This document shows positions 22,773-30,831 of a stretch of 36,825 nt of DNA, piece by piece; the stretch's first letter is position 1; every line of letters starts with the position of its first letter. Both the position numbers and the translations under genes were made by a program. Under the pieces are notes generated by a model. That model did not search any database and was not told the origin of the DNA. It saw only the letters and a program-made list of their open reading frames with translations. The stretch spans positions 1 to 36,825 of IMG/VR virus record IMGVR_UViG_3300037189_010556; one strand, 5' to 3'. This DNA is from a virus.

Positions 22773-23560
22773 TTTACAGTAACTGATTCTAGTTCTAGTA
22801 GGGGTTGTTTGCAAACTTCTGCTAGAACATCTAAGTTTACTACATTACCAATTATTGGATGTCCTGTAAATTCTAATATCTTTTCCATACCATGCTCCTT
22901 GACAAAATCGGGAGCATTCTTTTTAAACCATTGCATGTAATTGTGCAAGTTCAATGTCCCCGGTGCTGTCCATGGTTCTATTACAATATTGAATCCGGGT
23001 CGTGCAAGGTCGTGGAAGCGACAGGTCTGTCTAAAGTTAGAGTAATCGTTTTGTAAAAACATCATCATTGGTGAATGTCCAACGTAAGGGTTTTGCAATC
23101 GAATGTCACCAAAACCCAGGCCTAGTCTAAAATCAACCTCGCCGGGCATTATATCAAAGCCCTCATCATTAAACCACTCAACCTGCAACCATTGCCCACG
23201 CTTGCCTTCACCACCTTCAATTTTATGCAGGCAAAAGTGTAGCTCATGTACAAGGTTGTCGTACTCTGATGGAATATTAGAAAATCCTTGTGCAAGAAAT
23301 TCTTCAAGGTCCTTGTGCATACGCACAGTTTGTTCAATAGTATAGGTATCAGACAGCCAATCCCAGCCCAGCAATTCTTTGGCCTGGATGGCTAATTCTT
23401 GTAAATATGCATGTGTGTAACGATTTGGATCTCTAAAAATTGGCTGTTCTTTTAACAGACAATCGGCCACAAGTTGTTTATACTTGTCGGCAATTGCAGA
23501 ATTTCTTAATCTAATAAAAATCTCAGGTTGGTTTTGAAACTTAACTTTGATATCATGCAT
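22769..23560 (-). CDS. phage protein of unknown function
   Basis: 263 residues from the minus-strand ATG at 23560 (M-H-D-I-K-V-K-F), chosen because a late octamer precedes it by 6 nt and because the longer in-frame version would run through the dsbA promoter and gene. The mixed alpha/beta sequence carries H-E-L-H-F-C-L-H-K in the middle and D-F-R-L-G-L-G-F-G-D, H-D-L-A-R-P-G-F-N-I-V-I-E-P-W later. The His-rich segments could bind metal but match no motif I can name. It is convergent with the gene at 21348 and divergent from dsbA. Isolated orientation suggests separate acquisition or regulation. Confidence 0.65.
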   Translation of the reverse strand: MHDIKVKFQNQPEIFIRLRNSAIADKYKQLVADCLLKEQPIFRDPNRYTHAYLQELAIQAKELLGWDWLSDTYTIEQTVRMHKDLEEFLAQGFSNIPSEYDNLVHELHFCLHKIEGGEGKRGQWLQVEWFNDEGFDIMPGEVDFRLGLGFGDIRLQNPYVGHSPMMMFLQNDYSNFRQTCRFHDLARPGFNIVIEPWTAPGTLNLHNYMQWFKKNAPDFVKEHGMEKILEFTGHPIIGNVVNLDVLAEVCKQPLLELESVTVN

Positions 23561-23565
23561 GGAAA

Positions 23566-23573
23566 TATTTACC
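23566..23573 (-). promoter_or_regulatory. T4-type late promoter, minus strand
   Basis: GGTAAATA on the minus strand, ending 6 nt before the ATG at 23560. It is back-to-back with the plus-strand sigma70 promoter at 23583, so early and late promoters diverge from a 45-bp region. Confidence 0.42.
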
Positions 23574-23582
23574 AAACACTCA

Positions 23583-23611
23583 TTGACACAGCTAGTAAAA
23601 CTGTGTATACT
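23583..23611 (+). promoter_or_regulatory. strong sigma70 promoter for dsbA-like gene
   Basis: Perfect TTGACA at 23583-23588, a 17-bp spacer and TATACT at 23606-23611 (11 of 12 consensus bases). The predicted start near 23618 gives an 18-nt leader with AGAGGA (23625-23630) before the ATG at 23636. It is the best host-type promoter in the window together with that at 969. Confidence 0.72.
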
Positions 23612-23635
23612 TACATTTTTTAATAGAGGAATCTT

Positions 23636-23896
23636 ATGGATACCAAAACTTTTAGCGGCGAACAAAAACTCAAACTTACCCAACTTGTCAACGAAGGCAT
23701 GCAGGTCATGCACGAAGTTGAAACATTGAACGCCGGACTCAGTGACACAATCAAAGCCATTGCTGAAGAATTAGAAATTAAACCCAGCGTACTAAAGAAG
23801 GCAATCCGTGTGGCGCACAAGGCTGAATTTGGTAAGACACGCCAAGAACAAGAACTACTGGAAAGCATTTTAGAAACAGTTGGCAAGACTCTATGA
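23636..23896 (+). CDS. dsbA: DsbA-like late-transcription coactivator, dsDNA-binding
   Basis: 86 residues, ATG with AGAGGA upstream and a consensus sigma70 promoter. All-helical: a Lys-rich N-terminus, a long helix (about 12-34), then I-K-A-I-A-E-E-L-E-I-K-P-S-V-L-K-K-A-I, a helix-turn-helix-like segment, and an acidic C-terminal helix. Size (T4 DsbA is 89), helix order and the 'AEELxxKPSVLxKAI' pattern match phage DsbA, the double-stranded-DNA-binding protein that helps gp55/gp33-RNA polymerase at T4 late promoters. This is the phage protein DsbA, not the disulfide oxidoreductase. The late octamers throughout this window are its expected targets. Neither gp55 nor gp33 is in the window. Confidence 0.72.
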   Translation: MDTKTFSGEQKLKLTQLVNEGMQVMHEVETLNAGLSDTIKAIAEELEIKPSVLKKAIRVAHKAEFGKTRQEQELLESILETVGKTL

Positions 23897-24570
23897 TATT
23901 TGATGAGCTAACCGAAGTTAACAAAGACTTTAGTTTTTTATATGATATCGGCCGTCCTCTACGATTAATTGGTAATACCACACTTAATCTCCGACAGCTG
24001 GGATTTTTTAGAAACTTAAAGGATGTTGAAATTGTTAGTCTTGAAGATTTAATTGCAAACGGCAAAGAGTGGTCTGAGAAATACCAGTTCTTTGCTGGAA
24101 TATCCGATGTTAGTTTTAAACTAAAGGTGTTAGAAGAAACTAAAAAATTCAACCTGCACTTTATAAGCATAGTTAGTAACAATTCCAGTTTGCACCCTGA
24201 ATTAAAAATAGGAAAAGGAACATATATCGGTCCTTACTGCAATATATCTGGCATCGATATTGAAATTGGCAACCATAGCTATGTAACCTCCGGTTGCTGT
24301 ATCAGCGAATATTCACATATTGCAGACTACTGTTATTTGAGTGCATATTGTTATACTAAAAATTGCTACATTGGCGATGGATGTATGCTTGGTGCCAGGG
24401 CTTCAATCTTTAAACCATACTCTCCGGATCGCAATGAGATAATAAAGATAGCGCCGTATTCTAATTTTTTTATAAATTCCAATGTAACCAAGGACCTCGA
24501 TGTTTCAGGTACATATTATGGAAATAAACTAATGGAAAAAGCTACAAGTCTAACAAAACGGATACTGTAA
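23893..24570 (+). CDS. NeuD/PglD-like hexapeptide-repeat acyltransferase
   Basis: 225 residues, ATGA overlap with dsbA. An N-terminal alpha/beta part (about 1-90) carrying a 'G-I-S-D-V' type loop resembles the nucleotide-sugar-binding half of PglD/NeuD. Residues about 97-175 are left-handed beta-helix hexapeptide repeats: I-G-K-G-T-Y-I-G-P-Y, I-E-I-G-N-H-S-Y-V, I-A-D-Y-C-Y-L-S, I-G-D-G-C-M-L-G-A-R-A-S. Such trimeric enzymes use acetyl- or acyl-CoA to O- or N-acylate sugars such as sialic acid or UDP-4-amino sugars. The His base is not obvious. It is followed directly by an adenylate-forming enzyme, which might provide an unusual acyl donor. Substrate unknown. Confidence 0.75.
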   Translation: MIFDELTEVNKDFSFLYDIGRPLRLIGNTTLNLRQLGFFRNLKDVEIVSLEDLIANGKEWSEKYQFFAGISDVSFKLKVLEETKKFNLHFISIVSNNSSLHPELKIGKGTYIGPYCNISGIDIEIGNHSYVTSGCCISEYSHIADYCYLSAYCYTKNCYIGDGCMLGARASIFKPYSPDRNEIIKIAPYSNFFINSNVTKDLDVSGTYYGNKLMEKATSLTKRIL

Positions 24571-25535
24571 TGCTTGACGAAATAATCAAAACTTTAAAAG
24601 CACGTGCCTTTGACCATTTACAAAGCCGTGAATTTCTAGTAGATCAAAAACAACGTAATTTTGAACACATGTTATCTAGTCTGTCCGACTACCAAAAAGA
24701 CTTTTGGTTCAGTGGCAAAACTGTTAAAACACTTGACGACTTAAATAGTGTACCTCTTAAAACATCCAAGGACATCTTACAGACCCAGTTAGATAACCCT
24801 CCATTTGGTGCATTGCCAGCTGGGGAAATCATGTTTACCTCTAGTGGGTCTAGCGGTGGGCGTAAGCCGGTGTTTCATTACAGCTGGAATAATTATCTTA
24901 ATTTTTGGTGGGCCAATAGCCGATGGCTTGGTCTTTGGAATGTTGGTCCACATGATACAGTAATGACCCTTGACGTTGGTACTACTCAGGCCGGGTATCG
25001 TCGATTTGAAGACCTATCGTCGTTTGTATTTGGTGCTCGCATGATGAAGTCAGGTGGCACCAACTGGATTCAAAAACTAGAACGTATGCGAGATCACAAT
25101 ATCACAATTTTAATTGGTAACACAGAAAAACTAAAACGTTTAGCCGCACACAATCCTAAGAAATATCTGCGTCCCGGACAGTTGCGCATGATTGGTCAAA
25201 TGGGCATGGCTCTCACTGACGAAGAATATTTGTGTGATGCGTTTGGTGTTGATCGTATCACCGACTTATACGGATCAGCTGAAATGGGGTCTGTGCATTT
25301 TACATGCCCGCATGGTCATTTGCACTTTCATGACGACCTAGTGCATTCTGTGGATCACAGCGAAGGTACCCTACTATCCAATCTTTATTCAATTCCCATT
25401 TTTAACTATCTACAGGCACCTGGTGAGTATGTGAAGTATTCATATAAAGGTGTCTGTGAATGTGGCAGTTATTTGCCCACCGTGGACGATTTTGTCCCAA
25501 GAAAAGTGATTAACCCAAATTTTATCAAGGAGTAA
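24570..25535 (+). CDS. PaaK-like adenylate-forming enzyme, shortened
   Basis: 321 residues; start shares a base with the preceding TAA. F-T-S-S-G-S-S-G-G-R-K-P at 89-100 is the phosphate-binding P-loop (motif A3) of ANL acyl-adenylating enzymes. Y-G-S-A-E at 234-238 is motif A5. The C-terminal C-E-C-G and earlier C-P-H-G may be the zinc-like cysteines seen in PaaK-type ligases. Phenylacetate-CoA ligases are about 430 residues; here the C-terminal domain with the catalytic lysine is reduced or missing, so full CoA ligation is uncertain, whereas adenylation may persist. The tight link to a sugar acyltransferase suggests acyl decoration of a glycan. A phage gene of this class is unusual. Confidence 0.75.
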   Translation: MLDEIIKTLKARAFDHLQSREFLVDQKQRNFEHMLSSLSDYQKDFWFSGKTVKTLDDLNSVPLKTSKDILQTQLDNPPFGALPAGEIMFTSSGSSGGRKPVFHYSWNNYLNFWWANSRWLGLWNVGPHDTVMTLDVGTTQAGYRRFEDLSSFVFGARMMKSGGTNWIQKLERMRDHNITILIGNTEKLKRLAAHNPKKYLRPGQLRMIGQMGMALTDEEYLCDAFGVDRITDLYGSAEMGSVHFTCPHGHLHFHDDLVHSVDHSEGTLLSNLYSIPIFNYLQAPGEYVKYSYKGVCECGSYLPTVDDFVPRKVINPNFIKE

Positions 25536-25538
25536 CAA

Positions 25539-26444
25539 ATGAAAAAACTATTACTAGCATTACTATTTGCTGTATCCAATATTGTCTATGCACAACCGTC
25601 AATTGATGTTGAAGTGCTGTGGCCTTACAGCCTAGGTGTTGATCGTGTCAACTGGACACGGTTAATGTTGGACAAAGCCAATGCATCACAGACAAAATAT
25701 AACTTTGTATTGATGCAGGCGCAGGGTGCGGCTGGTGTGGTTGCCGCTCGAAAAACCTTAAATGCGGGCCGCCCAACATTGATGCTAACAACCACTGCAT
25801 TTTTCTTAAAACCCATCACCGACCCCGACAACAGCTATGCAATTAACGCATTCAAGCCAATGGTATTAATGGCTGAAGTTCCATTGGCTATTGGATATAA
25901 CACACAAGTTAATCCCACGCTTGAATCACTTATTAAAAAGCCACAAATTAATTTTGCAATCGGTTCAGGATTAGGTGGGACATTTCATGCGCTAAGTGAA
26001 CAGTTTAAATTCAAACATCCAAATACCATAATTATACCATTTAATGCATCACCGGAGACTGTAACACAGGTCAAAGGCGGACATCTTGACCTATTCATTG
26101 AGGAAATTAGAGGCATAACAATGCATCCAGAAATGGCCATTGTTGGTATTACTGGTTCCAAGCGTCAAGGCGGATTTAAAACATTGATTGAACAAGGTTA
26201 TCCAAACACCGATAAACTTAATAATATTAATATCATAGTCGGTCCAACAACTATGAACCCAGACTTGTTCAAAGAGCTACAGGATATACTGTTAACAGCT
26301 CGATCCAACACACCCAGAATCAACGAAAGTATTGTTGAACATTTCGGAACACCATTGAGCCCTATTAAACCCAGTGACTACGACAAGTGGATGACCTCTC
26401 AAGAAAAGTTTTATAGAGAGTTAATGAAAAATTTAAAATTCTAA
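25539..26444 (+). CDS. Bug/TctC-type periplasmic solute-binding protein
   Basis: 301 residues with an excellent SD (AAGGAG). Residues 1-18 form a type I signal peptide (K2, K3, hydrophobic core, V-Y-A cleavage), so the product is periplasmic. The body follows the tripartite tricarboxylate transporter receptor (TctC/Bug) layout: two alpha/beta lobes, 'FKPMVLMAEVPLAIGYN' in the first, 'FAIGSGLGGTFHALSEQF' in the linker region, and a 'GHLDLFIEEI' loop corresponding to the G-x-x-D segment near the ligand pocket. Members bind carboxylates for TctAB uptake or signalling. No TctA or TctB gene is present, so it would work with host membrane components. The family is most abundant in Burkholderiales, hinting at the host. 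Ligand unknown. Confidence 0.85.
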   Translation: MKKLLLALLFAVSNIVYAQPSIDVEVLWPYSLGVDRVNWTRLMLDKANASQTKYNFVLMQAQGAAGVVAARKTLNAGRPTLMLTTTAFFLKPITDPDNSYAINAFKPMVLMAEVPLAIGYNTQVNPTLESLIKKPQINFAIGSGLGGTFHALSEQFKFKHPNTIIIPFNASPETVTQVKGGHLDLFIEEIRGITMHPEMAIVGITGSKRQGGFKTLIEQGYPNTDKLNNINIIVGPTTMNPDLFKELQDILLTARSNTPRINESIVEHFGTPLSPIKPSDYDKWMTSQEKFYRELMKNLKF

Positions 26445-26447
26445 ATA
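26440..26447 (+). promoter_or_regulatory. possible late promoter before DNA polymerase
   Basis: TCTAAATA overlapping the stop of the solute-binding protein gene, 38 nt before the polymerase ATG. Since the T, A, A of the stop codon contributes half of the motif, chance is a real alternative. Confidence 0.25.
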
Positions 26448-26451
26448 AGTG

Positions 26452-26481
26452 TTGCATTTAACTTTTAAACCTGCTATAATA
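26452..26481 (+). promoter_or_regulatory. extended -10 promoter next to DNA polymerase start
   Basis: TTGCAT, a 17-bp spacer and TGC-TATAAT (26475-26480, extended -10). The predicted start is about 26487, i.e. on the ATG at 26486. The overlapping TATAATA also resembles the late octamer and has the same 5-nt distance to the ATG as the late genes. Which holoenzyme uses it is open. Confidence 0.45.
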
Positions 26482-26485
26482 ACAA

Positions 26486-29146
26486 ATGAGCTATGTTGAC
26501 GCATTATTTGATCGAGCACACGATCGCATCCATGTTGTAGAACGCAAAAACGGCGAGAGAATTTATCGTGAATATCCCGCAAATTATGTGTTCTATTACA
26601 AAGACCCACGTGGTAAGTTCCAGACCATATACGGTGATCCAGTTAGTCGAATTTCCAGTAGAAGCAACAAAGAGTTTCGCAAGGAACTTCGACTACACAG
26701 TAAAACAGATTTATACGAAAGCGATATCAACCCAGTCTTTAGATGTTTTGCCGACAACTACCTAGGGCAAGACGCTCCAAAGTTACAGACAGCGTTTTTT
26801 GATATTGAGGTGGACTTTGATCCACTAAAAGGATTTAGTCCACCCTCAGATCCGTTTAACCCAATTACAGCCATCAGTGTGTACCTGGGATGGATGGATC
26901 AGTTGGTTACTTTGGCCATACCGCCTAAGCATCTTTCCAAAGAAACTGCACTAGATCTAACACAAGATTTTACCAACTGCATGTTATTTGATAATGAAGC
27001 TGAAATGTTAAAGACATTCTTAGATCTCATTGATGATGCGGATGTGTTAAGCGGTTGGAACAGCGAGGGCTATGATATACCCTATGTGGTTAACCGTATC
27101 ACTCGTGTGCTTTCTAAAGACGATACTCGTAGGATGTGCCTTTGGGGACAGTATCCCAAGGAACGTATGTTTGAAAGGTTTGGAGCAGAAAATCAAACAT
27201 ACGATCTAATTGGCCGTGTACACATGGACTATATGCAACTGTATCGCAAGTACACATATGAAGAACGCCACAGTTATAGTTTAGATGCCATCGGCGAGCA
27301 CGAACTTAATGAACGTAAGACGGTGTTTGAAGGTACCCTGGATCAACTTTATAATCAAAATTTCAAGACGTTTATTGAATACAATCGACAAGATACAGCA
27401 TTGCTGGCCAAACTTGACAAGAAACTCAAGTTCTTAGACCTAGCCAATGAATTGGCGCATGCCAATACTGTATTGTTACAGACCACAATGGGTGCTGTAG
27501 CAGTGACTGAGCAAGCTATTATTAATGAAGCCCATGAACGTGGGCTAGTGGTTCCTAATCGAAAAGAAAGGTTGACAGATGATGACACGCAAGCCGCAGG
27601 TGCCTATGTTGCTACTCCCAAAAAAGGCATTCACGAATGGATCGGTTCAATCGACATTAACTCGTTGTACCCCTCAGCGATCCGCGCTCTTAACATGGCC
27701 CCAGAAACAATTGTCGGACAACTTAGACCGACAATGACCGAACGCTATATCCGAGATCGTATGAAATCGGGTTTAAGTTTTGCCGCTGCCTGGGAAGGAT
27801 TGTTTGGTAGCATTGAATACAATGCAGTCATGGAACAACAACGTGGCACCGAGCTTACTATTGACTGGCAGGACGGTAACGAAAGTGTTCACAGTGCAGC
27901 CGAAATCTGGGAGATTATCTTTAACAGCAATCGACCTTGGGTTCTTTCGGCTAATGGCACAATCTTTACCTATGAGAAGGAAGGCATTATTCCTGGTTTG
28001 TTGGCTCGTTGGTATCGAGAACGTAAAGAACTACAGGCCAAGCTAAAAGAAGCCACAGACAACGAACAACAAGAGTTCTGGGACAAGCGCCAGTTGGTTA
28101 AGAAGATTAACTTGAACAGCTTGTATGGTGCTATTCTTAACCCAGGCTGTCGTTTCTTTGACAAACGTATTGGACAGAGTACAACACTAACTGGTCGTAG
28201 TATTGCCAAGCACATGGACGGGCATTTAAATGAGCTATTAACTGGCCGTCGAGATCACACTGGTGAATGTATTATATACGGCGACACTGATAGTTGTTAC
28301 TTTAGTGCGTGGCCAGTGTTAAAGAAAGAAGTTGAAGAAGGACGCATGCCCTGGAGCAAAGAAATTTGTATTCAGTTGTACGATGGCTTGGCAGATCAAG
28401 TCAATGACAGTTTTCCAGGCTTTATGGAACAGGCATTTCATTGTCCGCGAGAAATGGGCGGCATTATCAAAGGCGGTCGAGAACTTGTGGCCAGTCAAGG
28501 TCTATTCATTACTAAGAAACGATATGCTGTAATGATTATTGACAAGGAAGGCAAGCGCCAGGACAAAGATGGTAAGCCGGGCAAGATTAAGGCCATGGGC
28601 CTAGACTTGAAACGCAGTGATACGCCCAAGATAATTCAAGACTTTTTAAGTGAAATCTTAGAAGATGTTCTAGTTGGAGTAGAACGTGCTCAAGTAATTG
28701 AAAAAATTAGAGAGTTCAAATATTCTTTTTCTGAAAGACCGGGTTGGGAAAAAGGCAGTCCTAAGCGTGTAAACAATTTGACTATGTATCAAAAGAAAGA
28801 AGAGCGCGAAGGCAAAGCCAACATGCCCGGGCATGTTAGAGCAGCCTTGAACTGGAACAACATGAGAAAAATAAATGGCGACAATTATTCATTGCAAATC
28901 GTTGATGGCATGAAAACAATTGTGTGCAAACTTAAATCTAATCCATTGGGCTGGACATCAATTGGATACCCCACAGATGAGTTGCACTTGCCACAGTGGT
29001 TTAAAGATATGCCGTTCGATGATAGTGAGATGGAAGCTACAGTTGTAGATCAAAAAATTGACAACTTATTAGGTGTGCTCGACTGGGACTTAAAATCTGC
29101 CACTAACACTGAAAACACATTTCAATTATTGTTTAAAGTAGTATGA
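26486..29146 (+). CDS. family B DNA polymerase (T4 gp43-like)
   Basis: 886 residues, close to T4 gp43 (898). Exonuclease motifs: D106-I-E108 (Exo I), G-W-N-S-E-G-Y-D (Exo II, near nt 27056-27079), Y-N-R-Q-D (Exo III). Polymerase motifs: D390-I-N-S-L-Y-P-S (A), K540 with Y547-G548 (B) and Y598-G-D-T-D-S603 (C, both catalytic aspartates). So both 3'-5' proofreading and polymerisation should work. The C-terminus T-F-Q-L-L-F resembles the hydrophobic clamp-binding peptide of T4-type polymerases, and a clamp gene lies one gene downstream. It replicates the phage genome. It has no recognisable SD; an unusual promoter ends 5 nt before the ATG. Its stop overlaps the next start. Confidence 0.95.
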   Translation: MSYVDALFDRAHDRIHVVERKNGERIYREYPANYVFYYKDPRGKFQTIYGDPVSRISSRSNKEFRKELRLHSKTDLYESDINPVFRCFADNYLGQDAPKLQTAFFDIEVDFDPLKGFSPPSDPFNPITAISVYLGWMDQLVTLAIPPKHLSKETALDLTQDFTNCMLFDNEAEMLKTFLDLIDDADVLSGWNSEGYDIPYVVNRITRVLSKDDTRRMCLWGQYPKERMFERFGAENQTYDLIGRVHMDYMQLYRKYTYEERHSYSLDAIGEHELNERKTVFEGTLDQLYNQNFKTFIEYNRQDTALLAKLDKKLKFLDLANELAHANTVLLQTTMGAVAVTEQAIINEAHERGLVVPNRKERLTDDDTQAAGAYVATPKKGIHEWIGSIDINSLYPSAIRALNMAPETIVGQLRPTMTERYIRDRMKSGLSFAAAWEGLFGSIEYNAVMEQQRGTELTIDWQDGNESVHSAAEIWEIIFNSNRPWVLSANGTIFTYEKEGIIPGLLARWYRERKELQAKLKEATDNEQQEFWDKRQLVKKINLNSLYGAILNPGCRFFDKRIGQSTTLTGRSIAKHMDGHLNELLTGRRDHTGECIIYGDTDSCYFSAWPVLKKEVEEGRMPWSKEICIQLYDGLADQVNDSFPGFMEQAFHCPREMGGIIKGGRELVASQGLFITKKRYAVMIIDKEGKRQDKDGKPGKIKAMGLDLKRSDTPKIIQDFLSEILEDVLVGVERAQVIEKIREFKYSFSERPGWEKGSPKRVNNLTMYQKKEEREGKANMPGHVRAALNWNNMRKINGDNYSLQIVDGMKTIVCKLKSNPLGWTSIGYPTDELHLPQWFKDMPFDDSEMEATVVDQKIDNLLGVLDWDLKSATNTENTFQLLFKVV

Positions 29147-30072
29147 AGTTAAGCAATCTAATCTCGGCAAGAAATATATTAGTTGAACAAAAGTCTCGGG
29201 ACGCATGTGAGGCCAGTTTAAAAAATATTTTAAACATTTATGATGTGATGCGGTCTTTGCCTATCTCACATAAAGATGTTATTTCTGAACTAGAACAAGT
29301 GTCAAAATCATTGATTGCATTTCACGAGGCCATTGCAGATCAGATTAATCAATATAATGCCATGATCAAGGAACGAGAGGCAGAGTATTTTGCCGCTAGT
29401 ACTAGGCTATACTCGGAAGAAATGTGTTATGAATCCACTGAATACATTTTAAACCGCAAGCTACCGGTCAATGACGAAATAAAGAAATTTATAAAAACTC
29501 GATTAAACAGATTAGTGCATTCGTTTTATCCAGGGGCTATCATTCGTCCAGCACGTGAAGAATTTGTCAAAGACATGGTAGGGTACTCACCTTTGTATGT
29601 GTTGGATCAAAACATGGATTTGTTAGTACCCAGCATTGAAAATTTTAACGAAGCATATCAAAATCGACTCTGTGCTTATACTTTTAAAGAAAGCACTGAT
29701 ACACCGATGTTAGATTCATTACCGGATACCCAATTTGGTGCATTTTTTGTGTATGGTTATTTTAACTTCCGTCCCATTGAAATAGTGCAGGCGTTTCTTA
29801 AAGAAATTTATCAAAAACTAAAGCCTGGCGGCTTTGTTGCATTTACCTACAATGACTGCAATTTTATGCATGGTATATTGTCAGTTGAGAAAAACTATAC
29901 ATGTTACATGAACGGTGATCATATTCGACAGTATGCAAGACATCTGGGATTCGAAATGCTGTATGAATTCCATGATGATGGTATTGATTGGCTAGAGCTC
30001 AAAAAACCCGGTGAACTACAGAGCATGCGAGGTGGACAATGTTATGCCCGTATTAGTAGACATGCCGATTAA
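29143..30072 (+). CDS. methyltransferase-like phage protein
   Basis: 309 residues, ATGA overlap with the polymerase gene. The first half (about 1-110) is helical with heptad-like leucines. The second half has class I methyltransferase features: Y-V-L-D-Q-N-M-D-L-L near the first strands (a V-L-D-x-N acidic end in place of the usual glycine loop) and L-K-P-G-G-F-V-A-F-T-Y-N-D-C, the 'LkPGG' turn before strand 5, followed by a helix and a D-D-G-I-D-W-L-E-L strand. The canonical E/D-x-G-x-G SAM loop is not visible, so catalysis is uncertain. Position between polymerase and clamp suggests a DNA-related role, for example modification of nucleic acid. Name given on fold pattern only. Confidence 0.6.
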   Translation: MKLSNLISARNILVEQKSRDACEASLKNILNIYDVMRSLPISHKDVISELEQVSKSLIAFHEAIADQINQYNAMIKEREAEYFAASTRLYSEEMCYESTEYILNRKLPVNDEIKKFIKTRLNRLVHSFYPGAIIRPAREEFVKDMVGYSPLYVLDQNMDLLVPSIENFNEAYQNRLCAYTFKESTDTPMLDSLPDTQFGAFFVYGYFNFRPIEIVQAFLKEIYQKLKPGGFVAFTYNDCNFMHGILSVEKNYTCYMNGDHIRQYARHLGFEMLYEFHDDGIDWLELKKPGELQSMRGGQCYARISRHAD

Positions 30073-30105
30073 AAACCTTTACAATTTAATTTAACAGGAG
30101 AAACT

Positions 30106-30828
30106 ATGAGAGATCATTTATTAGACTTAGTACAACATACATTTGACCTAGGATGTATTGACCTTATTAAGGTAACCGGTGATGCAGAGCACACTAAAAT
30201 TCACGGCTTAGCCGAGGACAAGAGTGTGGTCATTGAAGGTGAATTTGCCGCACCAGTTGCTGAATTTGTTGGCACATTTGGCATGCCTAACTTAGGCAAA
30301 CTAAAAATTCTTTTGAATTTGCCCGAGTACAAGGAAAATGCAAAAATTGCACTAACTCGCAAAGCCAACGGTAATGCAGATGGCGTACAATTTGAAAATG
30401 CAGTTGGCGACTTTAAAAATAACTATCGGTTTATGGCTGCAGAAATTGTTAATGCCAAACTTGAAAACCTTATGTTTAGCGGTGTAAACTGGCACGTTGA
30501 ATTTGAGCCCACAGTTGCAAGTATCATGCGATTAAAAATGCAGGCACAGGCCAACGCCGAAGAGCCGACATTCCAGGCACGCACCGAAAAAGGAGATTTA
30601 AAATTTAATTTTGGTGATCACTCAACACACGCTGGTGAATTTGTATTTCACTCTGATGTCAAGGGTCAACTTAAACGTGCTTGGTCTTGGCCTGTTCAAC
30701 AGATCATGTCAATTCTAAGTTTAACTGGCGACAAGACATTCAGAATTTCCGATGATGGTGCGGCGCAGATTACTGTAAATTCTGGATTAGCAACTTACAA
30801 TTATATTATCCCTGCACAAAGCAAGTAA
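30106..30828 (+). CDS. sliding clamp (T4 gp45-like)
   Basis: 240 residues (T4 gp45 is 228), ATG with AGGAG at ideal spacing. The sequence shows the repeated beta-alpha-beta layout of processivity clamps: 'IKVTGDAEHTKIHGLAED', 'FVGTFGMPNLGKLKILLNL' with the G-M-P-N-L-G-K-L motif typical of gp45-type clamps, 'FEPTVASIMRLKMQAQ' at the domain crossover, and a final 'AQITVNSGLATYNYIIPA' strand pair. Trimeric clamps encircle DNA, tether the polymerase and, in T4, also activate late transcription through gp33 and gp55. Here it would connect replication with the late promoters. No clamp-loader genes occur in the window. Confidence 0.85.
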   Translation: MRDHLLDLVQHTFDLGCIDLIKVTGDAEHTKIHGLAEDKSVVIEGEFAAPVAEFVGTFGMPNLGKLKILLNLPEYKENAKIALTRKANGNADGVQFENAVGDFKNNYRFMAAEIVNAKLENLMFSGVNWHVEFEPTVASIMRLKMQAQANAEEPTFQARTEKGDLKFNFGDHSTHAGEFVFHSDVKGQLKRAWSWPVQQIMSILSLTGDKTFRISDDGAAQITVNSGLATYNYIIPAQSK

Positions 30829-30831
30829 TCA

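Noticed and set aside
23561-23713. Longer minus-strand start for the unknown gene at 22769-23560
   Set aside because: It would cross the dsbA start and its sigma70 promoter, and the extra residues are dsbA antisense. A late octamer sits just before 23560.
23636-23896. DsbA as a disulfide oxidoreductase
   Set aside because: No CxxC or thioredoxin fold and no signal peptide; the match is to the phage DNA-binding DsbA.
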